Shown here piece by piece: positions 8,623 to 15,197 of a DNA stretch of 64,000 nucleotides (its first letter is position 1; each line of letters begins with the position of its first letter). This DNA is from CBDHHC01 sp050633205 (GTDB lineage: Bacteria; Pseudomonadota; Alphaproteobacteria; Rhizobiales; CBDHHC01): contig JBOEGA010000003.1 of the NCBI GenBank assembly GCA_050633205.1, positions 32,148-96,147 of the forward strand. Direction: 5' to 3'. Made by a program: the position numbers and the translations under genes. The notes under the pieces were generated by a model that had not been told where the DNA came from, made no database searches, and worked only from the letters and a program-made list of their open reading frames with translations.

Positions 8623-8661
8623 TCTGTCTGATTGAGTGTATGGCTTTGAGCCTGAAGTTGA

Positions 8662-8698
8662 TGGCCGGGTCTGTGATCGCAGATCCGGCCATTTTTCT
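8662..8698 (+). terminator. Intrinsic terminator after the transglycosylase gene
   Basis: TGGCCGGGTCTG (8662-8673) pairs with CAGATCCGGCCA (8680-8691) through 12 positions including one G-T, around a 6-nt loop, followed by TTTTT. Confidence 0.85.
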
Positions 8699-8734
8699 GT
8701 TTAAATACTCTTATTTATCGCTATATTGGCGGTC

Positions 8735-9119
8735 TGCCAGTTGGCCAGATGATCGCTCCGCTTTGCGGGGAGGAAAGTCCGGGCTCCATGGAAAAGCGGT
8801 GCCGGATAACGTCCGGCGGGGGCGACCCCAGGGAAAGTGCCACAGAAAGCAAACCGCTCATCTTTGTCTTCTCGAAGACTCTGCAGGTGAGTAAGGGTGA
8901 AAAGGTGCGGTAAGAGCGCACCGCGTGACTGGTAACAGAAGCGGCATGGTAAACCCCACCGGGAGCAAAACCGAATAGGAACAACGTAAAGGCTATGCCT
9001 TCGGTCATTTCCAGGCCAGTTGTTCGGGTTGGTTGCATGAGGCGTATAGCAATATGCGTCCCAGATGAATGGTCATCACGAAGCAATTCGTACAGAACCC
9101 GGCTTACCGGCCAACTGGC
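8735..9119 (+). ncRNA. rnpB: RNase P RNA (bacterial class A)
   Basis: The conserved 5' core word GAGGAAAGTCCGGGCTCC lies at ~8769-8786, and the 3' core word ACAGAACCCGGCTTA at ~9092-9106. The internal GGTAACAGAAG and AAACCCCACCGGGAGCAA segments match the J/P10-11 region. The ends pair as helix P1: GCCAGTTGGCC (8735-8745) with GGCCAACTGGC (9109-9119). It is the catalytic RNA that matures tRNA 5' ends. Boundaries are set from P1 and may be off by a few bases. Confidence 0.95.
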
Positions 9120-9446
9120 ATTTAACCTTAATTAATTCACCATACTTTATTATATTACGTTAATTTACTCTACTAAAGTATTTGATTGTCATAACATTTT
9201 TGTATTGTATCATCGTTCTCTCCAGATCTAGTATGTGTACTGGTTATTTTGCTGCCAGTGAGAAATTAAGAAGAATGGCTGGCTGCGGTTATTACCAGCA
9301 CAACTTCCCGACAAGTGGGTATAAGATTACGACTGTCTCGGTATTGAGAATGACTTTGGTCCGGTTGTATAAAGTAATTGTGCACTACTTGCCGGGCATG
9401 GCCGGAACTCGTTCCGGTAGCGATTAGATAATAGGTTTAACCATAA
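9120..9446. other. 327-bp intergenic region before the response regulator
   Basis: It is AT-rich after rnpB with several TTAA words, none in CtrA spacing. A near-perfect palindrome, CCGGAAC-tc-GTTCCGG, lies at 9402-9417, 30 bp before the response-regulator start. It could be an operator or a 5' UTR hairpin. An 81-codon open frame here has no coding character. Confidence 0.4.
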
Positions 9447-10124
9447 ATGCGTATTCTGTTCCTTTGTGCAAATAGTAGAAATGAACTGCTGTTCAAGTCC
9501 TCACTGGAGAGAATGCATCATACTATAACAGTTACTGATGACTGTTCCCTGGTGCCTGAATTTGTAACACGATATGTGTTTGATCTGGTTATTCTTGATT
9601 TACCCACTTTTTGTAAAGATGCGGACAAGCTGGAGATTATTTCCAAGTGCCGCCATGAATGTCCGGGGGCAGCAATTCTTGTATTGTCTGAATCCGGAGA
9701 TTCCGAAAGCCGCATGAAGGCGCTTGAGAATGGTGCTGATGACTGTCTGGTTGGTGCTGCTAATCTGAAAGAGTTTGAGATTGTGATCAATTCACTTACC
9801 CGACGGTATGGTGGTAAGGAACCAGTCGTTTATACCTTTGGTCCGCTAAGCCTGAATCGTGAGACGCGGACTGTTGAGCTGGATGGCAAGATTGTGAAGG
9901 TTACCCCCCGGGAATATGTGTTATTAAAGACACTCATCAAGAAACCGGGGCTTGTTGTCAAGACAGATGAAATATCTTCTCATGTATTTGAAGTTGGTGA
10001 CAGTTATGGCTCGAATCTTGTGCAACCACATATTAGTCGTCTCCGTTCAAAATTAAAACATCCTAAACTGACAATTTCCGCAGTATACGGAACAGGTTAC
10101 AAGCTTGAGCTGATTTCAGAGTAA
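9447..10124 (+). CDS. Atypical OmpR-family response regulator
   Basis: This is a 225-residue protein. The receiver-like domain (1-115) keeps the acceptor-position Asp51 (VILDLP). It lacks the acidic pair normally found after strand 1 (here LCANSRN) and the conserved Lys after strand 5 (ADDCLVGAAN). The C-terminal winged helix (~128-225) is typical OmpR/PhoB (VTPREYVLLKTLIKKPG, HISRLRSKL, VYGTGYKL). It probably binds DNA without classical phosphorelay control. No histidine kinase gene is adjacent. It sits between rnpB and the porin, so porin regulation is possible but unproven. It is not CtrA: the receiver and the C-terminus differ. Confidence 0.85.
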   Translation: MRILFLCANSRNELLFKSSLERMHHTITVTDDCSLVPEFVTRYVFDLVILDLPTFCKDADKLEIISKCRHECPGAAILVLSESGDSESRMKALENGADDCLVGAANLKEFEIVINSLTRRYGGKEPVVYTFGPLSLNRETRTVELDGKIVKVTPREYVLLKTLIKKPGLVVKTDEISSHVFEVGDSYGSNLVQPHISRLRSKLKHPKLTISAVYGTGYKLELISE

Positions 10125-10530
10125 GCCAGTTTCTGTCTCTTATTTTCTCCTATCTACAGTGTATTTTTTTCCGTTCCGAATACTCCTTTTCGGTCCATAT
10201 GTGCGGTATACGCATTTTATCCATAGGCATCGCAATATTTTTTATGTATTTCAGCTTCTTATATGGTCATCTTTTCCCATTATACTAAGGGATTGAGTGG
10301 GGTATTTTGTCGTTATTTTTCAATCAATTAGGTGCGGTCGCAATTAAACCATATTTTGAACAAAAATCAGTAGGCCGATGATGTTGCTGTTTTGCAATAG
10401 CATTGCATGAATTCCGCATGGTTCTTGAGGTAATGTCTGAGCATGAAAGGTTAAGGCCTCACCCCAAATGAGGTTTTAGTCCTATCACAACTGTAAATTA
10501 ACGAACAATTCTCTCGGGGGAGTTTAGAGT
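10125..10530. other. 406-bp regulatory region upstream of the porin
   Basis: No gene is seen. It includes a dyad CCTCA-ccccaaa-TGAGG (10457-10473) followed by TTTT, possibly part of the leader, and a CGGGGGAG Shine-Dalgarno before the porin ATG. Confidence 0.4.
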
Positions 10531-11643
10531 ATGAATTTTAAAACTGTACTTTTTTCAGCGCTTCTAGGTAGTGCTGCAATGGTATCTTCACAAGCTATGG
10601 CTGGTGGAGCTATCGGTGGTAACTGCTGCGCGGATCTTGAAGAGCGTGTTGCTGAACTTGAAGCAACTACTGCACGTAAAGGTAACCGTAAAGTTTCTTT
10701 GCAAATTTCAGGTAACATAGCTTACGCATTGTTCTTTAATGGTGACAATGGCAGACTTAATGGTGCAACTCCCGTAGGCCCTGCTAACGGCGTGACACTT
10801 GGTCAAACTATTGCTAATCAATCAAAATTCCGTTTTGTTGGTAAAGCACGTATCAATTCTGATCTTTATGCTGGTTACAGAGTAGAGTTTGGTATTGGCG
10901 GCGTTGATGCTGGATCATATGCTCGTGATATAACTCCAGGTGCTGCTGGACCTCTAACACTTCGCTACAATGATGTTTTCATTGGTTCTAAAACATTCGG
11001 TAAAGTTACAATCGGTCACGGCTCTCTAGCGTCTGATTTTGCTTCGGAAGTCGATCTTTCTGGAACAATTTATTACGCTGGTGGTAGCTTGAACGAGTGG
11101 AATGCGCAGGCAAACCTTGATGGTGGTCGTGAAGAGCGTATTCGTTATGACTCTCCTACTCTAGCTGGTTTCAAAGTATCTGCTTCTTGGCAGGACAATG
11201 AGACTGTTGATGTTGCTCTTCGTTATGGTGGAGCTATCGGTGATTTCACTGTAGCTGCTGCTGTTGCATATACTGAAACTGAAGCTGGTGACGGTACAAC
11301 TGTTGGTTCTGCGTCTATCTTGCACAGACCAACTGGTTTGAGCCTGTCAGCTGCAGCTGGTGAGGCTGATACTGCGACTTCTTTGGGTATTGAAGAGTTT
11401 TGGTATGTTAAAGCTGGCATCCAGCGTAAAGTCTTCGCTGCTGGTAAAACTGCATTCTCAGTTGACTACCACGACATCAATGATGGCGGTGCTGACAAAA
11501 TTGGCGCTCAGCTAGTTCAGGATATCGATGCTGCTGGTATGAAACTTTATGCTTCTATCTGGGATACAACTTGTGATGCAGCATCTTGTGTTACTACTCC
11601 AGAAGAAACTGCTGGTTTCGTTGGAATGAGCATCAGCTTCTAA
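10531..11643 (+). CDS. Alphaproteobacterial general porin (Porin_2 family)
   Basis: This is a 370-residue protein with a signal peptide cleaved after SSQAMA. The mature N-terminus shows the Porin_2 signature: a Cys pair followed by ADLEERVAELEATTARKGNRK, a short coiled coil, then VSLQISGNIAY opening the beta barrel. Alternating amphipathic strands run to a C-terminal Phe (GMSISF), the outer-membrane assembly signal. Codon choice is strongly skewed (GGT, GCT, CGT, AAA), as in highly expressed genes. It has an intrinsic terminator. It should form a 16-strand outer-membrane channel. Confidence 0.92.
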   Translation: MNFKTVLFSALLGSAAMVSSQAMAGGAIGGNCCADLEERVAELEATTARKGNRKVSLQISGNIAYALFFNGDNGRLNGATPVGPANGVTLGQTIANQSKFRFVGKARINSDLYAGYRVEFGIGGVDAGSYARDITPGAAGPLTLRYNDVFIGSKTFGKVTIGHGSLASDFASEVDLSGTIYYAGGSLNEWNAQANLDGGREERIRYDSPTLAGFKVSASWQDNETVDVALRYGGAIGDFTVAAAVAYTETEAGDGTTVGSASILHRPTGLSLSAAAGEADTATSLGIEEFWYVKAGIQRKVFAAGKTAFSVDYHDINDGGADKIGAQLVQDIDAAGMKLYASIWDTTCDAASCVTTPEETAGFVGMSISF

Positions 11644-11754
11644 TATTGGATAAAGCAGTCTTTCCTAGCCAATCAGGGGAGACTGACACTCCGCTTCAGG
11701 GTGGTAAGCGATTGTTGCCCTGGAGTATGAAAATATAAAATCCTGTTTTAAACT

Positions 11755-11786
11755 GGCCCTGATTTTTATCGGGGCCATTTTTTTAT
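11755..11786 (+). terminator. Intrinsic terminator of the porin gene
   Basis: GGCCCTGAT (11755-11763) pairs with ATCGGGGCC (11768-11776) through nine pairs, including one G-T, around a TTTT loop. It is followed by A and seven T. Confidence 0.85.
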
Positions 11787-11839
11787 CTCACGGCAAGTTC
11801 GCTTCGCTCACGCCTCCGATGGGGCGGCGCTATGCACCG

Positions 11840-11960
11840 GGAGGCGGTCGCCTCCAGTCAGAGCTTGCAGCTCTTTCGGTTTTGGCTTACGCGAATGCCT
11901 TCGGCATGTGCGGCGCTTGCGCCGGGGTGCAGTCGCACCCAGTCGGGACCTTGTGGTCCC
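11840..11960. repeat. Tandem array of six short-loop hairpins
   Basis: Six perfect small inverted repeats follow each other in 121 bp: GGAGGC/GCCTCC (11840-11855), AGAGCT/AGCTCT (11860-11874), ATGCC/GGCAT (11895-11907), GGCGC/GCGCC (11912-11923), GGGTGC/GCACCC (11925-11940) and GGGACC/GGTCCC (11945-11960). Loops are 2-4 nt. The stretch is much more GC-rich than its surroundings and lies between the porin terminator and the RAYT-associated repeat. Function unknown. Confidence 0.75.
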
Positions 11961-11978
11961 TTCGGTTATTTGTTTTTC

Positions 11979-12107
11979 GTAGGGTGTGTTAGTGAAGCGA
12001 AGGGCATAAGCCCGAAGCGGAGCGTAACGCACCAATTGAGGCACAGAGTTTGCTGCTGGTGCGTTACGCTTCAATCGGCTACGCCTCATTCCGCTAACAC
12101 ACCCTAC
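11979..12107. repeat. RAYT-associated palindromic repeat, copy 1
   Basis: This is a 129-bp element with perfect 14-bp inverted ends (GTAGGGTGTGTTAG and CTAACACACCCTAC) and inner 13-bp arms GCGTAACGCACCA / TGGTGCGTTACGC. It is closely similar to copy 2 at 12726-12855 in the same orientation, on the other side of the transposase gene. It resembles REP/BIME-type units mobilised by RAYT proteins. Confidence 0.85.
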
Positions 12108-12133
12108 ATTTTTACATTTTCATTTTCCTGGTT

Positions 12134-12664
12134 CTAGCGTTCGCCCATGATTTTTAATTCACCTATGTCCCCTGCCCAATCTTTTGAGATCAGGCCATCG
12201 CGGACATCTTTATGAAAGGATGAATATGGCCAGTCCTGAACGCGATTTACGTAACCATGCTTCACCGGGTTAAAGTAGCAATAATCAAGGTGCTGTTGAA
12301 AATCATTTTCGTCACGAATGTAATGTTCCCAGAAACGTCTTTGCCAGACTGTACGTTCTTTACGTCTTTGGCGGCTGGGAGAGATCGTTCCTTCGTGAGA
12401 AATTGACTTTGAAAAATGGGATTTGATGAGCTGCCACCTGACGGAAAAGTTTATATCATCTTCAGGTAAAGTGAGAATGGCATGCAGGTGATCTGGCAGG
12501 ATAACGATTGCATCAATTTTAAACGGCCATTGCTTTTTGGTTTTTGTAAATGCCTGTCTGAGCTCATCAATGTGTTCAACCAGTAATGATAACCTGCGAT
12601 CTAACAGGTTTACTGTGAAGAACCACGTTCCCCCTGGAATGAACATTCGGCGATAATCAGGCAT
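12134..12664 (-). CDS. REP-associated tyrosine transposase (RAYT, IS200-like HUH family)
   Basis: This is a 176-residue protein. It has the typical RAYT opening MPDYRRMFIPGGTWFFTV, the HUH metal-binding pair in PDHLHAILTLP, and the catalytic Tyr region YCYFNPVKHGYV. The start is the ATG at 12664 because AGGAG precedes it by 4 bp; an ATG five codons upstream lacks this. RAYTs are single-copy Y1 transposases that nick REP palindromes. Near-identical ~130-bp palindromic repeats flank it. The gene is intact and probably recently active or still selected. Confidence 0.9.
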   Translation of the reverse strand: MPDYRRMFIPGGTWFFTVNLLDRRLSLLVEHIDELRQAFTKTKKQWPFKIDAIVILPDHLHAILTLPEDDINFSVRWQLIKSHFSKSISHEGTISPSRQRRKERTVWQRRFWEHYIRDENDFQQHLDYCYFNPVKHGYVNRVQDWPYSSFHKDVRDGLISKDWAGDIGELKIMGER

Positions 12665-12725
12665 AAGACTCCTATTCATAAAAGCCGTGCCTTGTTACAG
12701 CGAATATATTTAACAAAACGAGAAT

Positions 12726-12855
12726 GCAGGATGTGTTAGTAAAGCGAAGGGTGTAAGCCCGAAACGGAGCGTAACGCACCAATTTGGGCACCAGAGTTTG
12801 CCGCTGGTGCGTTACGCTTCAATCGGCTACGCCTCATTCCGCTAAGGCACCCTAC
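12726..12855. repeat. RAYT-associated palindromic repeat, copy 2
   Basis: It is a direct repeat of the element at 11979-12107 with the same inner arms (GCGTAACGCACCA at ~12770 and TGGTGCGTTACGC at ~12805). Its ends are degenerated (GCAGGATGTGTTAG / CTAAGGCACCCTAC), so the terminal palindrome is imperfect. Confidence 0.8.
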
Positions 12856-12868
12856 ATTGCACACATCA

Positions 12869-13039
12869 TCCCAGATGATCCCAGTTCAACTTCTCTCTCA
12901 ACACTCTCCTTTAACACCTGCTTAACCAAACTATTCTTTCGAATTGCAGTGTTGTGCAGTAGATCCCAACTAACTCCCTGTGTATTCCTTAAAAAACCAT
13001 TGACTCCCATATAATCCCATGATATCCCAATTATACCCA
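12869..13039. promoter_or_regulatory. Candidate MraZ operator: phased CCCA boxes
   Basis: Four [TA]CCCA words start at 13005, 13015, 13025 and 13035, exactly 10 bp apart. Weaker in-phase words lie at 12975, 12985 and 12995, and two further TCCCA lie 10 bp apart at 12869 and 12879. On the minus strand this reads TGGGN-N5 repeated, the box reported for E. coli MraZ. The array is ~275 bp upstream of mraZ and inverted relative to it, so the assignment is tentative. Confidence 0.5.
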
Positions 13040-13073
13040 TTGAGATACAGTTGGGTGAATAGAGGGCCGGTTA

Positions 13074-13121
13074 GCAACCACTTAGAGGCCAAAAAAAGTG
13101 GTTGCGCCGCTTCGCTTTTTT
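13074..13121 (+). terminator. Strong hairpin plus T-run upstream of mraZ
   Basis: GCAACCACTT (13074-13083) and AAGTGGTTGC (13096-13105) are perfect 10-bp arms. Ten bases later comes a run of six T. It could be a terminator insulating mraZ from the accessory patch, or a leader attenuator. A second dyad, GGGCGT/ACGCCC, lies at 13151-13176. Confidence 0.45.
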
Positions 13122-13313
13122 GCGGTTGGTCTGAATTATTTTGGTGTTTTGGGCGTGTTTTTGGGGGAATACGCCCTGATGTTAAACGAATTTTTAAGGT
13201 TACGAATTAAATGAATAGTGGTGAGCCTAATACACGAAGTTTTCCGGGCGCCACTAAGTTCACGAGTACAACGGCCTTTGTAGTGAATGAGTAGGGGCGC
13301 TTGAATAATAAGG

Positions 13314-13802
13314 ATGGACCGCTTTGTCTCGACCTACACAAAAAAAATTGACGCCAAAGGACGGGTTTCTGTTCCAGCACCCTTCCGAACAATCCTGGCG
13401 CGCGACGGCTTTGAAGGCGGTATCTACTGCTACCCCTCGCTCGACAATTGCGCGCTCGATGCAGGAGGCCAAAGACTCGTCGATAAAATTGACGGACTTA
13501 TTGAGCAACTTGGGGCATACTCGGATGGGCATGACCCGCTTGCCACGGCATTATTTGGCGAAAGTGAAATTCTCAAAATCGATGCGGACGGACGGACAAT
13601 TATTCCAGACCGGTTACGCGAGCATGCAGGTATTGAAAAAGAAGTCACCTTTGTTGGGCTTGGTCTCAAATTCCAGATTTGGGAACCTCAGCAATTTGAA
13701 GATTACAGGGAAAAATCACGGAGCCAAATGGCAGATCTACGGAAGTTACTCGGCGCGGGGAGCCGCCCTACGGGCGGCAGTGAAGGAGTACGGGAAACAT
13801 GA
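13314..13802 (+). CDS. mraZ: Transcriptional regulator MraZ
   Basis: This is a 162-residue protein with the two AbrB-like SpoVT repeats of MraZ, each with a DxKGR/DxDGR motif (DAKGRVSVPAPFR near residue 13 and DADGRTIIP near residue 90). MraZ oligomerises into a ring, binds repeats of TGGG boxes and controls its own dcw operon. It is the first gene of the cluster. Its stop overlaps the rsmH start by 4 bp, implying translational coupling. A 7-bp hairpin (GCCGCCC/GGGCGGC, 13762-13778) lies inside its 3' end. AAGG directly abuts the ATG, so the ribosome-binding site is atypical. Confidence 0.95.
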   Translation: MDRFVSTYTKKIDAKGRVSVPAPFRTILARDGFEGGIYCYPSLDNCALDAGGQRLVDKIDGLIEQLGAYSDGHDPLATALFGESEILKIDADGRTIIPDRLREHAGIEKEVTFVGLGLKFQIWEPQQFEDYREKSRSQMADLRKLLGAGSRPTGGSEGVRET

Positions 13803-14818
13803 CGGATCATGGTGTAGAGAGGGACATCACCATAAGTGGACCGGTTCGACATGTTCCCGTACTACTCGCGGAAGTCATTGAGGCGCTAGCGCCCAAGGAT
13901 GGTGAAGTTTATATTGATGGTACTTTTGGTGCGGGGGGATATGCCCGCTCTATATTAGAGGCGGCCCAGTGTCGCCTTATTGGTGTTGATCGTGATCCTG
14001 ATGCGATTGCCGGAGCAAAGCCGCTTCTTGAAGAGTTTCCAGACAGACTTAAGGTTATTCAGGGACGTTTCAGCCAGCTTGACAAAGTTGCCAGATCTGC
14101 AGGGGATGAGCTTGTAGATGGTGTCGTGCTGGATCTTGGTGTTTCTTCCATGCAGCTTGACGAGGGGGAACGCGGTTTTTCGTTTATGCGTGACGGACCC
14201 CTTGATATGCGCATGGGGCAGGATGGAGAAACTGCAGCCGAGATTGTCGGGCGACTGGATGAACAGGAACTTGCGGATATTTTCTACAGGTTAGGTGAGG
14301 AGCGGCGTTCCCGCGCTATTGCCAGAGCTATTGTTGCTCACCGTAAAAATGAAGAAATTACGAGAACCAGTGAACTGGCTAATATTGTTGAAGGAGTTCT
14401 GGGGCGTAGACCCAATGATCCGAAACATCCGGCTACACGTGTTTTTCAGGCTCTCAGACTATTTATAAATCAGGAACTTGAGGAGCTGGTTGAGGCTCTT
14501 CATTCTGCTGAAGAGATTTTAAAGCCTGGCGGAAGACTTGTTGTTGTTACTTTTCATTCGCTTGAAGATCGTATTGCCAAAAGATTTTTTGCACAAAAAT
14601 GTGGAAGAGTTTCCCGTCCTTCCAGACATTTACCTGGGGACAATTCACAGGAAGAGAAACCGAGTTTCCAATTTGTTAACCGTAAGGCTGTTAAGCCAAG
14701 TGATAATGAAATTTCAGATAATCCCAGGGCCAGGTCAGCTCAATTACGAGCAGCTATACGACAGGATGCTCCGGGCGGTCGTTTAGAGCCGAAGATTTTG
14801 GGGTTGCCTCAGATTTAG
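13799..14818 (+). CDS. rsmH: 16S rRNA (cytosine1402-N4)-methyltransferase RsmH (MraW)
   Basis: This is a 339-residue protein. The N-terminal HVPVLLAEV and the SAM motif DGTFGAGGYAR are followed by GVVLDLGVSSMQLD, a GFSFM(R)DGPLDMRM loop and the late VVTFHSLEDRIAKRFF motif, all hallmarks of RsmH. It methylates N4 of C1402 in the ribosomal P site. It overlaps mraZ by 4 bp (ATGA) and is second in the dcw cluster, its usual place. Confidence 0.96.
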   Translation: MTDHGVERDITISGPVRHVPVLLAEVIEALAPKDGEVYIDGTFGAGGYARSILEAAQCRLIGVDRDPDAIAGAKPLLEEFPDRLKVIQGRFSQLDKVARSAGDELVDGVVLDLGVSSMQLDEGERGFSFMRDGPLDMRMGQDGETAAEIVGRLDEQELADIFYRLGEERRSRAIARAIVAHRKNEEITRTSELANIVEGVLGRRPNDPKHPATRVFQALRLFINQELEELVEALHSAEEILKPGGRLVVVTFHSLEDRIAKRFFAQKCGRVSRPSRHLPGDNSQEEKPSFQFVNRKAVKPSDNEISDNPRARSAQLRAAIRQDAPGGRLEPKILGLPQI

Positions 14819-14848
14819 TGCACAGCATAAATTTTGAGGCGCAGACTA

Positions 14849-15193
14849 GTGAGTTTCATCATGTTGCGTTTCATTAATATTATTCTGCTTGTTGCCATGG
14901 GCTCTATGATTGTTCTGCTTTATCAGCTGAAATATGAATCCCGTCTGCTGAGTGAGACGGTCAGTACGCTTTCCGGAGATATTCAGAAAGAACGAGAGAA
15001 TATTGCAGTTCTCAGAGCAGAGTGGAGCCACCTTATCAGGCCAGAACGCATCGAACATCTTTCCAAAAAGCATCTGGGTTTAACAACAATTGCTCCTGAA
15101 CAATTTGTGAGTAGTGAATGGTTAGGCACTGTCAGAAAAGGCAGTAGCCCGGTGGTTCTTGACAGTGTCCGTAACAGTAAAAGTAGCAGGTAG
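14849..15193 (+). CDS. ftsL: Cell division protein FtsL
   Basis: This is a 114-residue bitopic protein. One membrane helix (IILLVAMGSMIVLLYQL) is followed by a periplasmic coiled coil with leucine-zipper spacing (LLSETVSTLSGDIQKERENIAVLRAEW), then IRPERIEHLSKKHLGL, typical of alphaproteobacterial FtsL. The GTG at 14849 is preferred because GAGG lies 9 bp upstream; a TTG at 14834 and an ATG at 14861 are alternatives. It bridges the division scaffold to FtsI and FtsW. Position between rsmH and ftsI supports the call. Confidence 0.85.
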   Translation: MSFIMLRFINIILLVAMGSMIVLLYQLKYESRLLSETVSTLSGDIQKERENIAVLRAEWSHLIRPERIEHLSKKHLGLTTIAPEQFVSSEWLGTVRKGSSPVVLDSVRNSKSSR

Positions 15194-15197
15194 AGTT

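Larger units (their letters stand above)
12665..13313. other. 649-bp region upstream of mraZ
   Basis: No gene is seen. It holds repeat copy 2, the phased CCCA array, the 13074-13121 hairpin and presumably the dcw promoter. A 62-codon minus-strand frame over 12852-13040 merely reads through the periodic array. Confidence 0.5.

Noticed and set aside
9182..9427. 81-codon open frame after rnpB
   Set aside because: No Shine-Dalgarno, random-looking composition, and it runs through the palindrome upstream of the response regulator.
11790..12110. CRISPR array
   Set aside because: The repeats are unlike each other, without spacers of constant length, and no cas genes are present.
12852..13040. Minus-strand frame with a repeated ISWDYMG-like peptide upstream of mraZ
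   Set aside because: The peptide repeat simply reflects the 10-bp-periodic CCCA array. There is no ribosome-binding site and no recognisable protein.
13182..13197. CtrA box upstream of mraZ
   Set aside because: The two TTAA words are separated by 8 bases, not 7, and the second is not followed by C.
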